64,000 nucleotides of DNA from CAVQRB01 sp963715055 (GCA_963715055.1 CAVQRB010000011.1:1-64000); one strand, 5' to 3'. Shown: positions 53,436 to 63,171, counted from the first letter of the stretch. Numbers and translations: made by a program. The notes: generated by a model not told the origin, from the letters alone.

Positions 53436-54629
53436 ATGGCGAAGAGCGAAAAGAAAGCCAGCCTGACGATCAAGCGGCACGGGCGCGGCAAGGGCGGCCA
53501 TCGCACGTGGTTTCGCGGTGAGCACACCAACTTCAATCCGGACGTGGCCACCCTGTCGAAGCCCGATGCGATGAACGACTTCGTGCTCAAGGGCTGGCGG
53601 CCCGCGAAACCGCTGATCAACCGTGGCACCTGCATCACCGCCTTCGGGTCGTGCTTTGCCGAGAACATCTCGAAATGGCTGCACACGCGCGATTTCAACG
53701 TGCTGAACAAGTCGGACGCGCAATCCTCGGCCTATGTGGTGCGGATGGGCGAAGGGATGGTCAATTCCTTCGTGATCCGCCAGCAGTTCGAATGGGCCTG
53801 GGAGAACAAGGTTTTCGAGGAGCCGCTCTGGCACGGCTATGATGCGGAGGAATTCGGCTACGACGAGGCGGTGCGACTGGAGACCAAGGCGATCTTCGAC
53901 AGCACGGACGTCTTCGTGCTGACCTTCGGGCTCTCGGAGGTCTGGTATGACGAGCCCACGGGCAACGTCTTCTGGCGCACGGTGCCGCAGGACCGCTATG
54001 ACCCCGCGCGCCACAAGTTCCGTGTTTCCACGGTGGAGGAGAACCACGCCAACATCATGGCGATCCATGCGCTGATCCGGAAGCATCGCCCCGATGCCAA
54101 AACGATCATCACGCTCTCGCCGATCCCGCTGATCGCCACCTTCCGCAACGCGGCGTGCCTGACGGCGAATTCGGTGTCCAAGGCGACGCTGCGCGTGGCG
54201 ATCGACCAGGCGCTGGCCGATGCGGGGCCTGAGGGCGAACTCTACTACTGGCCCTCCTACGAGCTGGTGACGGATGTGTTTCATCTGCCTTACAAACCCG
54301 ACCGGCGGCATATCCGCGAGGAGGTCATCGAGTATATCCTCAAGCTTTTCGAGGCGACATGGTGCAGCGACAGCCAGATCGGGGAGGATGAACTGGTTGA
54401 ATCCTTCGTGACGGCGCAGGTGGCGGCGCGCAGCCTGCCCGATGATCTGGAGATCGTGCTGGCCAAACGCAAACCCTGGCGGCTCAAGGAATTTCTGGAC
54501 AGCCATCCGGTTCACCCCGACCCGGAGGTCGCCGCGGCCCATCGCGAAACGTTGCGCCGGTTGCTCGCCGCCTGGCGCAAGGAGCGCGACGCACGGGAAG
54601 CGGCCGAGGGCAAGGCGGGCGCGGCCTAG
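53436..54629 (+). CDS. GSCFA domain protein
   Basis: A 397-residue protein. The defining motif appears as ITAFGSCFAENISKWL near 69-84, followed by a conserved region with TFGLSEVWYDEPTGNVFWR near 167-185 and ITLSPIPLIATFRNAACLTA near 226-245. GSCFA domains are thought to be SGNH-like esterases linked to polysaccharide modification. The N-terminus is very basic (MAKSEKKASLTIKRHGRGKG). AGGAGA lies ahead of the start at 53436. It stands alone after the SulP gene. Confidence 0.9.
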   Translation: MAKSEKKASLTIKRHGRGKGGHRTWFRGEHTNFNPDVATLSKPDAMNDFVLKGWRPAKPLINRGTCITAFGSCFAENISKWLHTRDFNVLNKSDAQSSAYVVRMGEGMVNSFVIRQQFEWAWENKVFEEPLWHGYDAEEFGYDEAVRLETKAIFDSTDVFVLTFGLSEVWYDEPTGNVFWRTVPQDRYDPARHKFRVSTVEENHANIMAIHALIRKHRPDAKTIITLSPIPLIATFRNAACLTANSVSKATLRVAIDQALADAGPEGELYYWPSYELVTDVFHLPYKPDRRHIREEVIEYILKLFEATWCSDSQIGEDELVESFVTAQVAARSLPDDLEIVLAKRKPWRLKEFLDSHPVHPDPEVAAAHRETLRRLLAAWRKERDAREAAEGKAGAA

Positions 54630-55071
54630 GGCAGGGCGACCCGATGGCGGGTGGTTGGGAACATCACCGTCTGGGGTGCCTCAGTTTTCAGGTCTGAACG
54701 GTGGGCTGGCTGAATGGCAAACGCCTGTGAAGGTCTGTAGCTTGCGGGCCCGGTTCACGGACAGTCCTCGCATGCGGGTGCCGGGCGGTCAGTTGTGGGT
54801 CACCCACGGAAGTGGTGCAAGAGGTTCGGCCTTCGTGGCTAATGGAGCATCAAGGAATGGGCCCGCGAAGGGCGGCTGATCGATGCCGGGACGGCTTGCG
54901 GGCCTTCTTGCCGGCCGCGGGCGATCATGGCCCGCGCGAGGCGCCACCGGTGATCGACAAGACAGCCCCCCGTGAGGCTATCTGGAGGTATTGTCCGACT
55001 GGCTGCGAAAAGGGACCGGCGATGCCTGCGCGACCTTTGAGAGTGATGTCACATACGCGCAAGGGATTGCC
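54630..55071. other. 440-nt stretch without a gene
   Basis: No open frame here looks coding and no hairpin with a T run was seen. Near 55060 AAGGGATTG is the ribosome-binding site of the following exporter gene. Confidence 0.5.
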
Positions 55072-55716
55072 ATGACAGACCTCGATCTTCCCACCGCCAA
55101 CCTTGTGTCCTTCGCGCTCACCTGCCTCGTGATCGAACTGACGCCGGGGCCGAACATGGGATATCTCGCGGTGCTCGGGGCCACGGCAGGGCGGCGCGCG
55201 GGGCTTGCGGCGGTGGCGGGGGTGGCGCTGGGCCTGCTGGTGGTGGGCGTGGGGGCAGCCCTGGGGCTGGCGGCGGTGATCGCGGCCTCGCCCGCGCTTT
55301 ACGAGGCCTTGCGCTGGGCTGGCATCGTCTATTTCCTGTGGCTCGCCTGGGACGGCTGGCGGGAGGCGGATGAGATCGTGCCGGAGGCCGCCGAAGTGCA
55401 GCGCTCCAACGCGCGTTATTTCGGGCGCGGGCTGATGACCAACCTTCTGAACCCCAAGGCCATGGTGTTCTATGTCGCGGTGTTGCCGAGTTTCGTCGAT
55501 CCCGCACGCGCGGTGGCGGCGCAGACGCTGGCGCTTTCGCTGCTCTTCGTGGTGATCGCCACAGTGCTGCACGCGAGCATCGTGCTGCTCTCATCGACGG
55601 CGCGGCGTTTTCTCAGCAATGCGACGCAACGCAGGCTCACCGCGCGGGCGCTGTCGCTGGTGCTGGTCGGCATTGCGCTCTGGTTCGCCTGGTCGACCGG
55701 GCGCGGGATCGGCTAG
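55072..55716 (+). CDS. LysE family exporter (second copy)
   Basis: A 214-residue six-helix transporter. The LysE motif ELTPGPNMGYLAVLGATAGR is near 22-41 and TNLLNPKAMVFYVAVLPSF near 123-141. The start at 55072 (MTDLDLPTANL) has AAGGG ahead and avoids 27 unsupported codons. It is only distantly similar to the exporter at 44707, sharing the family motif. It is convergent with the flavin reductase gene. Confidence 0.92.
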   Translation: MTDLDLPTANLVSFALTCLVIELTPGPNMGYLAVLGATAGRRAGLAAVAGVALGLLVVGVGAALGLAAVIAASPALYEALRWAGIVYFLWLAWDGWREADEIVPEAAEVQRSNARYFGRGLMTNLLNPKAMVFYVAVLPSFVDPARAVAAQTLALSLLFVVIATVLHASIVLLSSTARRFLSNATQRRLTARALSLVLVGIALWFAWSTGRGIG

Positions 55717-55721
55717 GGTTT

Positions 55722-56327
55722 TCAGTCGTCGGGGCGTTTGAGCTCGAAGACGTCGCGCACCACGGTGTAATCGCGGTAGCCCATGCGCGAGAGCGGCTGG
55801 TAGGTGGTCACATCGAAGCGGCCATCCACAAGCGCGTCATCGCGCAGGTGCACGCCCACGACCTCGCCGAAGACCACGAAATTGAACGCGCCCTCGATCT
55901 TCACGATCTGCGTCATGCGGCATTCCAGAGAGGCGGGGGCGTTTGCCACCCGCGCGCAGTCGATCTCGCGGCACGGCGCCATCTCGACGCCTGCGGAATC
56001 GGCTTCGTCGACCTCGCGTGGCAGCGTGGCGGAGGTGGCGTTCATCGCATCGCGCATGGCATATTCCACGACATTGACGCAGAAGACGCCGGTCTCGCGG
56101 ATATTGGCCAGCGAATCCTTGGTGTCGCCGCGGTCGGGCTTGTTGGAGGTGGAGGCGAACATCACCTGTGGCGGCTCGTAGGCCACGCCATTGAAGAAGG
56201 AGTAGGGCGCGAGGTTGGTGCGCCCCTGCGCGTCGCGGGTCGAGATCCAGCCGATGGGCCTTGGCGTGACGATGGCGTTGAAAGGGTTGTGCGGCAGCCC
56301 GTGGCCGTCGGCGGGGCGGTAGAACAT
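55722..56327 (-). CDS. Flavin reductase-like domain protein (DIM6/NTAB family)
   Basis: A 201-residue FMN-binding split-barrel protein. The opening PHNPFNAIVTPRPIGWIS near 12-29 and LAPYSFFNGVAYEPPQVMF near 38-56 are diagnostic. Such proteins supply reduced FMN to an oxygenase or reduce flavins directly; no partner oxygenase is adjacent. The start at 56327 (MFYRPADGHG) has AGGAG 6 nt ahead. It is divergent from the broken GNAT gene. Confidence 0.92.
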   Translation of the reverse strand: MFYRPADGHGLPHNPFNAIVTPRPIGWISTRDAQGRTNLAPYSFFNGVAYEPPQVMFASTSNKPDRGDTKDSLANIRETGVFCVNVVEYAMRDAMNATSATLPREVDEADSAGVEMAPCREIDCARVANAPASLECRMTQIVKIEGAFNFVVFGEVVGVHLRDDALVDGRFDVTTYQPLSRMGYRDYTVVRDVFELKRPDD

Positions 56328-56416
56328 CTCACTCTCCTGATCCGATTGCAGGCGATGTAGCGCATGTGCTAGGCAGCGGCTACCCGCAATCCAGTGAACC
56401 GAGCGCGCCTTCACCC

Positions 56417-56909
56417 GTGTACGACCTGAGCATCGAGACGCCGCCGGATTACCATGAGGTGGAAGCCCTTTTCGATCTGTGTTTCGCGCCGGGGCGTGAG
56501 GCTCTGTCCTCCTACCGCTTGCGTGACAACATTCCGCCGGTGCCGGGGCTGAGCCATGTGGCGCGGGACCCTGACGGCATCCTTGCGGGGGCGATCCGCT
56601 ATTGGCCGGTGCTGGTGGGCGAGGCCGAAGCGCTGCTGCTGGGCCCGGTCGCGGTGCATCCCACGCGGCAGGGCGAGGGGTTGGCAGCCGTGCTGATCCT
56701 CGAATCGCTGAGCGTGGCGAGCCTGCGCGGTTGGGCGCGGGTCATGCTGGTCGGCGATGCGCCGTATTATTCGGCCTTCGGCTTCAGCAAAGCTCGAGGG
56801 TGTGATCATGCCGCCGCCGACCAACCCCGAGCGGGTTCTGGGCCTTGAGCTCCAACCCGGCGCCTGGGACGGGATCACCGGGCAGGTGACGCGCTGGATC
56901 AGCGATTGA
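56417..56909 (+). pseudogene. GNAT N-acetyltransferase, 1-nt frameshift near the end
   Basis: The first 125 codons encode a YhbS-like GNAT domain (VEALFDLCFAPGREALSSYR, LLGPVAVHPTRQGEGLAAVL, VGDAPYYSAFGFSK). The frame then breaks at the AAA run at 56789-56791. Dropping one A continues as LEGVIMPPPTNPERVLGLEL to a stop at 56907-56909, which is the expected family ending. Without the fix the protein ends in unrelated residues at 56848. A GTG at 56417 is used as start because family members begin with YDLSIE; the frame is open from 56366. A sequence error is as likely as true loss. Confidence 0.75.
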
Positions 56910-56954
56910 AAAAATGCCCTGCGCCGCCCATCTTGAGGAAAACGGGAGAGCGCC

Positions 56955-57716
56955 ATGGATATCGCCTTGCAGACGGAACCGGTCGACGTTGACGCAACGC
57001 TCGATGCGCTGGCCGAGCGTTACCGGCGGGCGGGCGGCGTCGGCATCGATGTGCTGAACCTGATCGGCGGGCGGGCGGAGACGCTTCTCGACAAGCTGCC
57101 ACAAGTCGCGCGTGCCGGCTTGCAGGATGCGACCACCCGGGCGCTGGAACAGGCGATGAGGGCTGCCCACCTGAGCCGCGGCTATGTGCCGGACCAGAAA
57201 AGCTGGCTCAACACCGCCGTGGGCACGGCGATGGGGGCCTTGGGCGGTTTTGGCGGCTTGCCGACGGCGCTGGCGGAACTGCCGGTGACGACGACGCTGC
57301 TCCTGCGGGTGATCGAGGGGGCAGCGGTGGAATACGGCTTCGATCCGAAAGCGGAAAACGTGCGTTTCGACTGCATCCGGGTCTTCGGCTCGGCGGGACC
57401 GCTCGAGGCGGATGATGGCGCGGATCTTGCCTTCCTGACCACGCGGCTCACGCTGACCGGGCCGGCGGTGCGCGGGCTGATCGCCCGGGTCGCGCCGCGT
57501 CTTGCAACGGTATTGGGCCAGAAGCTTGCGGCGCAGACCGTGCCTGTTCTGGGGGCGGTGGCGGGGGCAGCCACGAATTATGCCTATACCAGCTACTATC
57601 AGGAAATGGCGCATGTGCATTTCGGACTGCGCAAGCTTGCCATAGACGCCGATCTGCCGCTGGGCGATCTTGTTGAGCGGTTGCGTCGCCGGGTCGGAAA
57701 ACGCGCATTGGTGTAG
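56955..57716 (+). CDS. EcsC family protein
   Basis: A 253-residue protein. The EcsC domain (about 70-240) shows LNTAVGTAMGALGGFGGLPT, LPVTTTLLLRVIEGAAVEYG and the alanine-rich region near 200-210 before YAYTSYYQEMAHVHFGLR. It has no signal peptide and a few weakly hydrophobic stretches. EcsC is named after an ABC-transporter-linked Bacillus protein of uncertain function. It lies 46 nt downstream of the GNAT gene. Confidence 0.88.
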   Translation: MDIALQTEPVDVDATLDALAERYRRAGGVGIDVLNLIGGRAETLLDKLPQVARAGLQDATTRALEQAMRAAHLSRGYVPDQKSWLNTAVGTAMGALGGFGGLPTALAELPVTTTLLLRVIEGAAVEYGFDPKAENVRFDCIRVFGSAGPLEADDGADLAFLTTRLTLTGPAVRGLIARVAPRLATVLGQKLAAQTVPVLGAVAGAATNYAYTSYYQEMAHVHFGLRKLAIDADLPLGDLVERLRRRVGKRALV

Positions 57717-57842
57717 CGCGGTCGCGTTCAGCGAAAAAATCCACGCCAAGCGCCGCTCTGTTTGCAAATCGTCACGGTTGCGGCGTAGGGTTGAGCCAAA
57801 GGGGCGATACGCCCGCAGGGAAAGAGGTCGCACAAGCGGTCC

Positions 57843-58301
57843 ATGATCAAGCAGTTGCCGATCAAAGTCGTCGCCGAGCGCAAGAGCGACGTACGCTCGC
57901 AGTTCGCGGCGCTGTGTTACCGCTATCGCAAGAAGAAGCTGGAGATTCTGCTGATCACCTCGCGCGGTTCGGGGCGCTGGATCGTACCCAAGGGCTGGCC
58001 GATCGACGGGCGCACCCCGGCCGAATGCGCTGCGATCGAAGCCTGGGAGGAGGCGGGGGTCCGGGGGGCATCGGACGGGCGCTGCCTCGGTATCTACTCC
58101 TACAGCAAGGAGGAAATAGGCTTCGGCGAGTTTCCTTGCGTTGCCATGGTCTTCGGAATCGAGGTCGCGGAACTGGCCAGGGACTACCCCGAGGCCAAGC
58201 AGCGCGAGCGCAGATGGGTGTCGCCGAAGAAAGCCGCAAAGATGGTCGATGAGCCCGATCTGGCGCGCATCCTGCGGGACTTCCGACCGGGCAAGGCGTG
58301 A
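57843..58301 (+). CDS. Nudix hydrolase (diphosphoinositol-phosphatase-like)
   Basis: A 152-residue cytoplasmic hydrolase. The Nudix box is GWPIDGRTPAECAAIEAWEEAGV in pattern: the GWPIDGRTPAE start is as in DIPP/NUDT3-like proteins, the catalytic EE is kept, but the first Glu of the usual Gx5E is Arg and the Arg of REUxEE is Ile. Metal-binding EE remains, so activity is possible. The substrate is unknown. It lies 77 nt before the DUF1178 gene. Confidence 0.9.
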   Translation: MIKQLPIKVVAERKSDVRSQFAALCYRYRKKKLEILLITSRGSGRWIVPKGWPIDGRTPAECAAIEAWEEAGVRGASDGRCLGIYSYSKEEIGFGEFPCVAMVFGIEVAELARDYPEAKQRERRWVSPKKAAKMVDEPDLARILRDFRPGKA

Positions 58302-58377
58302 CATCTTCCTTGACCGGCGCGGGTTTAGGCCCCATTTCAGGGTAAAGCGTTAACCTTCAAGGGCTATTCTGGTCATC

Positions 58378-58803
58378 ATGATCAACTATGCGCTCAGATG
58401 TGAAAAAGGCCACGGCTTCGACAGCTGGTTCCAGTCTGCCGCGGCCTTCGACAGCCTGAAGCAGGCAGGCCATGTCACCTGCGCCACCTGCGGCAGCGCC
58501 GAGGTCGAGAAAGCGGTGATGGCACCGCGGGTCGCCCGAAGTGCCGACAAGGCACCAGAAAAGGCGCTGACGACGCCGGCGAGCGAACAGGAAAAAGCGC
58601 TGGCCAAGCTGCGGCGCGAGATCGAGGCCAATGCGGATTACGTGGGCCCACGCTTTGCCGAGCAAGCGCGTGCGATGTATCTCGCGGGCGACAGCGAACG
58701 CGCGATCTATGGCGAAGCCAATGGAGCGGAGGCGAAATCGCTGATCGAGGACGGCATCCCGGTGGTGCCTTTGCCCTTCCTGCCCAACCGAAAGGCCAAT
58801 TGA
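58378..58803 (+). CDS. DUF1178 family protein
   Basis: A 141-residue protein conserved in alphaproteobacteria. The opening MINYALRCEKGHGFDSWFQS and the following CATCGS form two Cys pairs like a small zinc ribbon (C8 and C35/C38). The middle is a charged linker and the end EAKSLIEDGIPVVPLPFLP is diagnostic. Function is unknown; a nucleic-acid or chaperone role has been only guessed for zinc-ribbon proteins of this type. It is 3 nt before the SDR gene. Confidence 0.92.
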   Translation: MINYALRCEKGHGFDSWFQSAAAFDSLKQAGHVTCATCGSAEVEKAVMAPRVARSADKAPEKALTTPASEQEKALAKLRREIEANADYVGPRFAEQARAMYLAGDSERAIYGEANGAEAKSLIEDGIPVVPLPFLPNRKAN

Positions 58804-58806
58804 GAC

Positions 58807-59445
58807 ATGACAATCGTGATTACCGGCGCCAGTCGCGGTATCGGCGCGGGACTGGCAAAGGCCTATGCCGCGCGGGGTGAGACCGTCATCGGAACCATGC
58901 GGCGCGGCGACACGCCGCTCGATGTGACCGACCCCGCGAGCGTCGCGCGTTTCGCCGCATCGCTGGACGGCGCGCCGGTGGCACTTCTGGTCTGCAACGC
59001 GGGCGTCTATCTCGACCGCGGACAGCAACTCGACGGCGGCTATCCGGCGGCGCAATGGGCGCAGACCTTCGCCGCCAATGTGACAGGTGTCTTTCTGACG
59101 ATCCAGGCGCTGCTGCCCAACCTGCGCGCGGCGCAGGATGCCAAGATCGCGATCATCTCCTCGCAGATGGCCTCCTCCGAAAAGGCGCCGGGCGGCAGCT
59201 ACATCTACCGTGCCTCGAAGGCGGCGGCGCTCAACCTCGGGCGCAACCTCGCCGCCGACCTGCGCCGGGACCGTATCGCCGTAGGCATCTACCATCCGGG
59301 CTGGGTCCAGACGGACATGGGCGGCGGGGCCGCTGACATCACGGTCAAGCAATCGGTCACGGGGCTGGTGGCGCGGTTCGATGCGCTCTCGCTCGCAAGC
59401 ACCGGCGTCTTCGAAACCTGGGACGGGCGCGCGCACCCCTATTGA
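58807..59445 (+). CDS. Short-chain dehydrogenase/reductase
   Basis: A 212-residue SDR. The cofactor motif TGASRGIGAGLAKAYA is at about 5-20, the NAG motif in VCNAGVYLDR near 62-71, the catalytic Ser region IISSQMASS near 117-125, and YxxxK in YRASKAAAL near 138-146. Length is short but complete. The absence of a basic or acidic cue I could place leaves NAD versus NADP open. It is likely co-transcribed with the DUF1178 gene. Confidence 0.93.
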   Translation: MTIVITGASRGIGAGLAKAYAARGETVIGTMRRGDTPLDVTDPASVARFAASLDGAPVALLVCNAGVYLDRGQQLDGGYPAAQWAQTFAANVTGVFLTIQALLPNLRAAQDAKIAIISSQMASSEKAPGGSYIYRASKAAALNLGRNLAADLRRDRIAVGIYHPGWVQTDMGGGAADITVKQSVTGLVARFDALSLASTGVFETWDGRAHPY

Positions 59446-59581
59446 CCGATGACAGGGCCATGATGTCCTTTGCCCCATGTGTCAGCACCAAAGCGCTTTT
59501 GAAAAGATCACGCACATACGGTGTCTTGTGCCGCCGGTGATCTGCGCGTAAACCCGCCGCGATCAACGCGAAGGACGGAAC

Positions 59582-60820
59582 ATGCCAGTTCTGGTGATGA
59601 AATTCGGCGGCACCTCGGTGGCCACATTGGACCGCATCCGCCGCGCCGCCAAGAGGGTCGGCGTCGAGGTGGCCAAGGGCTATGACGTGATCGTCATCGT
59701 GTCGGCCATGTCGGGCAAGACCAACGAACTGGTGGGCTGGGTGAACGAGACATCTCCGCTTTACGATGCGCGGGAATACGATGCGGTCGTCTCCAGCGGC
59801 GAGAACGTGACGGCGGGTCTGATGGCGCTGACCTTGCAGGAGATGGATGTGCCCGCACGCAGCTGGCAGGGCTGGCAGGTGCCGGTGAAAACCACCTCGG
59901 CCCATTCCTCTGCGCGCATCGAGGAGATCCCGACCGACAACATCACCGGGCGCTTCAAGGCCGGCATGAAGGTGGCGGTGGTCGCAGGCTTCCAGGGCAT
60001 CAGCCCTGAAGGGCGGATCACGACTTTGGGTCGCGGTGGGTCGGATACGACGGCGGTGGCCTTCGCCGCGGCCTTCGGCGCCGAGCGCTGCGATATCTAC
60101 ACGGATGTGGACGGGGTCTATACAACCGACCCGCGGATCACCTCCAAGGCGCGCAAGCTCGACCGCATCGCCTTCGAGGAGATGCTGGAACTGGCCTCGC
60201 TCGGCGCCAAGGTGTTGCAGACACGCTCGGTGGAACTGGCGATGCGCTACAAGGTCAAGCTGCGGGTGCTGAGCAGCTTCGAGGAACAATCCGACGACGC
60301 CGGGACGCTCGTCTGCGATGAGGAGGAAATCATGGAAAGCAATGTGGTGGCAGGGGTCGCGTTCAGCCGTGACGAGGCGAAGATGACGCTGGTCTCCGTG
60401 GCCGACCGCCCGGGTATCGCCGCGAGCATCTTCACCGCGCTGAGCGATGCCGGCGTGAATGTCGACATGATCGTGCAGAACATCGCGGAAGAGGGGCGCA
60501 CCGACATGACCTGGTCCTGCCCGACCGATCAGGTGCTGCGCGCGCAGAAGGCGATCGAGGCGGCGAAGGCGGCCGGCAAGATCAACTTCAACGAGGTGAT
60601 TGCGGACACGGACGTGGCCAAGGTTTCCGTCGTGGGCATCGGGATGCGCAGCCATACCGGCGTCGCGGCGAAGATGTTCCAGGTGCTGAGCGCCGAAGGA
60701 ATCAACATCAAGGTCATCACCACGTCGGAAATCAAGATTTCCGTGCTGATCGACAGGAAATACATGGAACTTGCCGTGCAGGCGCTCCATGATGCCTTCG
60801 AGCTTGAAAAGACCGGCTGA
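59582..60820 (+). CDS. lysC: Aspartate kinase
   Basis: The 412-residue enzyme phosphorylates aspartate, the first step to lysine, threonine and methionine. The KFGGTSV motif is at 6-12, the aspartate site SGENVTAG near 76-83, and two ACT domains follow from about residue 265 (VSVADRPGIAASIFTAL, VVGIGMRSHTGVAAKMFQVL). ACT domains are the site of feedback inhibition. AAGGACGG lies ahead of the ATG. It supplies the pathway that ends in thrC at 37217. It is 49 nt before ptsP. Confidence 0.97.
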   Translation: MPVLVMKFGGTSVATLDRIRRAAKRVGVEVAKGYDVIVIVSAMSGKTNELVGWVNETSPLYDAREYDAVVSSGENVTAGLMALTLQEMDVPARSWQGWQVPVKTTSAHSSARIEEIPTDNITGRFKAGMKVAVVAGFQGISPEGRITTLGRGGSDTTAVAFAAAFGAERCDIYTDVDGVYTTDPRITSKARKLDRIAFEEMLELASLGAKVLQTRSVELAMRYKVKLRVLSSFEEQSDDAGTLVCDEEEIMESNVVAGVAFSRDEAKMTLVSVADRPGIAASIFTALSDAGVNVDMIVQNIAEEGRTDMTWSCPTDQVLRAQKAIEAAKAAGKINFNEVIADTDVAKVSVVGIGMRSHTGVAAKMFQVLSAEGINIKVITTSEIKISVLIDRKYMELAVQALHDAFELEKTG

Positions 60821-60869
60821 CCGCCTGCAAGGCGGGTGTCGGACGGGTTGACCTGGGAGGGTTGCACAG

Positions 60870-63113
60870 GTGTCGGATCGTCTTGAGACCGAATCCCGCA
60901 AGCTGCTCGGGCGGCTGCGCGACACGATGGCCAGCGACAAGGGCGGGCAGACACGCCTGAACGAGATCACGCGGCTGATCGCGGACAGCATGGGCTGTGA
61001 GGTCTGTTCCATTTACCTCTTCCGTGACGAGCAAACGCTGGAGCTCTGCGCCACCGAAGGGCTGAAGCAGGACGCGGTCCACCAGACCCGGATGAAGCTG
61101 GGCGAGGGGCTTGTCGGGCGCGTCGCGCGCAGGCGCGAGATCATCAACGAACCGAACGCGCCCCAGGCCAAGGGCTTTCGTTACATGCCCGAGACCGGCG
61201 AGGAGATCTATTCCAGCTTTCTGGGCATCCCGGTGCAGCGGTTGGGCGAGTCGCTGGGCGTGCTGGTGGTGCAGTCGAAAACCGCGCGCGAGTTTTCCGC
61301 CGACGAGGTCTATGCGCTGGAAGTCGTGGCCATGGTGATAGCGGAGATGACCGAGCTTGGCGTCTTCGTGGGCGAGGGGGCTGCGATGTCGGCGCGGCAT
61401 TCGCAACCGGTGATGTTGCGGGGAACCGTGGGGCAGGAAGGGGCTGCCGAAGGCCATGTCTGGCTTCACGAGCCGCGGGTGGTGGTGACGAACCCGATCG
61501 CGGATGACCCGCACCGCGAGTTGGAGCGGCTGCGCGAGGCGGTGGAACAGCTGCGCGTGGGCGTGGACAGGATGCTCGAGCTTGCCGGGTCGCAGGACAA
61601 GGACCATCTCGAAGTGCTGGAGACCTACCGCATGTTCGCCAATTCCAAGGGCTGGATGCGGCGGATGGAGGAGGCGATTTCCAACGGTCTGAGCGCCGAG
61701 GCGGCGGTCGAGAAGGAGCAATCCGTGGCCCGTGCGCGCATCGGGCAATCGAACGACAATTACCTGCGGGAACGGCTCAGCGATCTGGACGATCTCAGTA
61801 ATCGTCTGCTGCGGATCCTGAGCGGGCAGGGGGCGGATACCGGGGCGGAGATGCCCCCCGATCCGATCCTCGTCGCCCGCAACATCGGGCCGGCCGAACT
61901 GCTGGAATACGGGCGCAGCCTCAAGGGCATCGTGCTGGAAGAGGGATCCGTCGGAAGCCATGCGGCCATCGTGGCACGGGCGCTGGCGATCCCGCTGGTG
62001 GTGCACGCAGGCCGGATCAACACCGAAGCGCTGAACGGCGATCATATCATGGTCGATGGCGAGCAGGGCATCGTGCATCTGCGCCCCGACGAGAGCGTGG
62101 TCTCGGCCTTCCGCGACAAGATCGCCATGCTGGCGGCGGCGCAGGAACGCTATGCCTCGATCCGTGACAAGCCGGCCGAAACCAAGGACGGCCAGGTCGT
62201 GCGCCTCATGATGAACGCGGGCCTGATGGCCGACCTGCCTTCGCTGCCCAATTCGGGAGCAGAGGGCGTCGGGCTTTTCCGGACCGAGTTGCAGTTTCTG
62301 GTGCGCAGCCAGATGCCGCGCCGCTCCGAACTGGTGGCGCTTTATGCCCGGGTGCTCGATTCGGCCAAAGGCAAGCCGGTGGTGTTCCGTACGCTCGACA
62401 TCGGGTCGGACAAGGTGCTGCCCTACATGAAGCCCAACGATGAGCCGAACCCGGCGCTCGGCTGGCGCGCCATACGGGTGGGTCTGGACAAGCCAGGTAT
62501 CATGCGGATGCAGTTGCAGGCGCTGATCCGGGCGGCGAACGGGCGACCGCTGACGGTGATGTTCCCTTTCGTGGCGCAGTTCGAGGAGTACCGCGCCGCG
62601 CGCCGGATCATGGAGAAGACACTGGCCGCAGAAGAGCGTCTTGGTCATGTGTTGCCCTCCGAGGTCAGCATCGGGGCCATGCTGGAGACGCCGAGTCTCG
62701 GCTTTGCGCCGGTGAAATTCTTCGAAGAGGTCGATTTCCTCTCCATCGGTGGCAACGATCTGAAGCAGTTCTTCTTTGCCGCGGACCGCGAGAACGAACG
62801 GGTGCGGCGGCGTTATGACACGCTGAACGTCTCGTTTTTGAGCTTCCTCGAGCAGATCGTGGAACGCTGCGCCAATACCGGGACGGATCTGTCCTTCTGC
62901 GGCGAGGATGCGGGGCGACCCGTCGAAGCCTTGTGTCTCGCGGCCATCGGGTTGCGCACGCTTTCGATGCGGCCGGCCTCGGTCGGACCGGTCAAGAGTT
63001 TGCTGCGCCGGTCCGATCTCGGCGAGGTGCGCAAGGTGATCCGGGACGCACGCCATCGCGGCGACATGTCCGTGCGTCCGGCGGTCATGGAGTGGCTGCG
63101 CGGGCAGGGCTGA
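60870..63113 (+). CDS. ptsP: Phosphoenolpyruvate-protein phosphotransferase, nitrogen PTS (EI-Ntr)
   Basis: The 747-residue protein starts with a GAF domain (about 15-160) and continues as PTS enzyme I. The phosphorylated His364 is in GSVGSHAAIVARALAIPLVV. The PEP-binding domain shows GVGLFRTELQFLVR near 466-479 and LSIGGNDLKQFFFAADREN near 626-644. In EI-Ntr the GAF domain senses glutamine and 2-oxoglutarate, so the phosphate chain reports nitrogen status. The start is GTG at 60870 with GGGAGG ahead. The other PTS-Ntr partners are not in this window. Confidence 0.96.
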   Translation: MSDRLETESRKLLGRLRDTMASDKGGQTRLNEITRLIADSMGCEVCSIYLFRDEQTLELCATEGLKQDAVHQTRMKLGEGLVGRVARRREIINEPNAPQAKGFRYMPETGEEIYSSFLGIPVQRLGESLGVLVVQSKTAREFSADEVYALEVVAMVIAEMTELGVFVGEGAAMSARHSQPVMLRGTVGQEGAAEGHVWLHEPRVVVTNPIADDPHRELERLREAVEQLRVGVDRMLELAGSQDKDHLEVLETYRMFANSKGWMRRMEEAISNGLSAEAAVEKEQSVARARIGQSNDNYLRERLSDLDDLSNRLLRILSGQGADTGAEMPPDPILVARNIGPAELLEYGRSLKGIVLEEGSVGSHAAIVARALAIPLVVHAGRINTEALNGDHIMVDGEQGIVHLRPDESVVSAFRDKIAMLAAAQERYASIRDKPAETKDGQVVRLMMNAGLMADLPSLPNSGAEGVGLFRTELQFLVRSQMPRRSELVALYARVLDSAKGKPVVFRTLDIGSDKVLPYMKPNDEPNPALGWRAIRVGLDKPGIMRMQLQALIRAANGRPLTVMFPFVAQFEEYRAARRIMEKTLAAEERLGHVLPSEVSIGAMLETPSLGFAPVKFFEEVDFLSIGGNDLKQFFFAADRENERVRRRYDTLNVSFLSFLEQIVERCANTGTDLSFCGEDAGRPVEALCLAAIGLRTLSMRPASVGPVKSLLRRSDLGEVRKVIRDARHRGDMSVRPAVMEWLRGQG

Positions 63114-63171
63114 TCTCGGTAAAAAACGACCCCAAGCCGCGGAAAATGGCGTCTTTCAATTGGTGCCGATT

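Noticed and set aside
51606..54542. Minus-strand frame of 978 codons
   Set aside because: It is antisense to the SulP and GSCFA genes, is extremely His/Arg-rich and has no motif.
60732..63056. Minus-strand frame of 774 codons
   Set aside because: It is antisense to ptsP, whose domains are all present in the sense frame.
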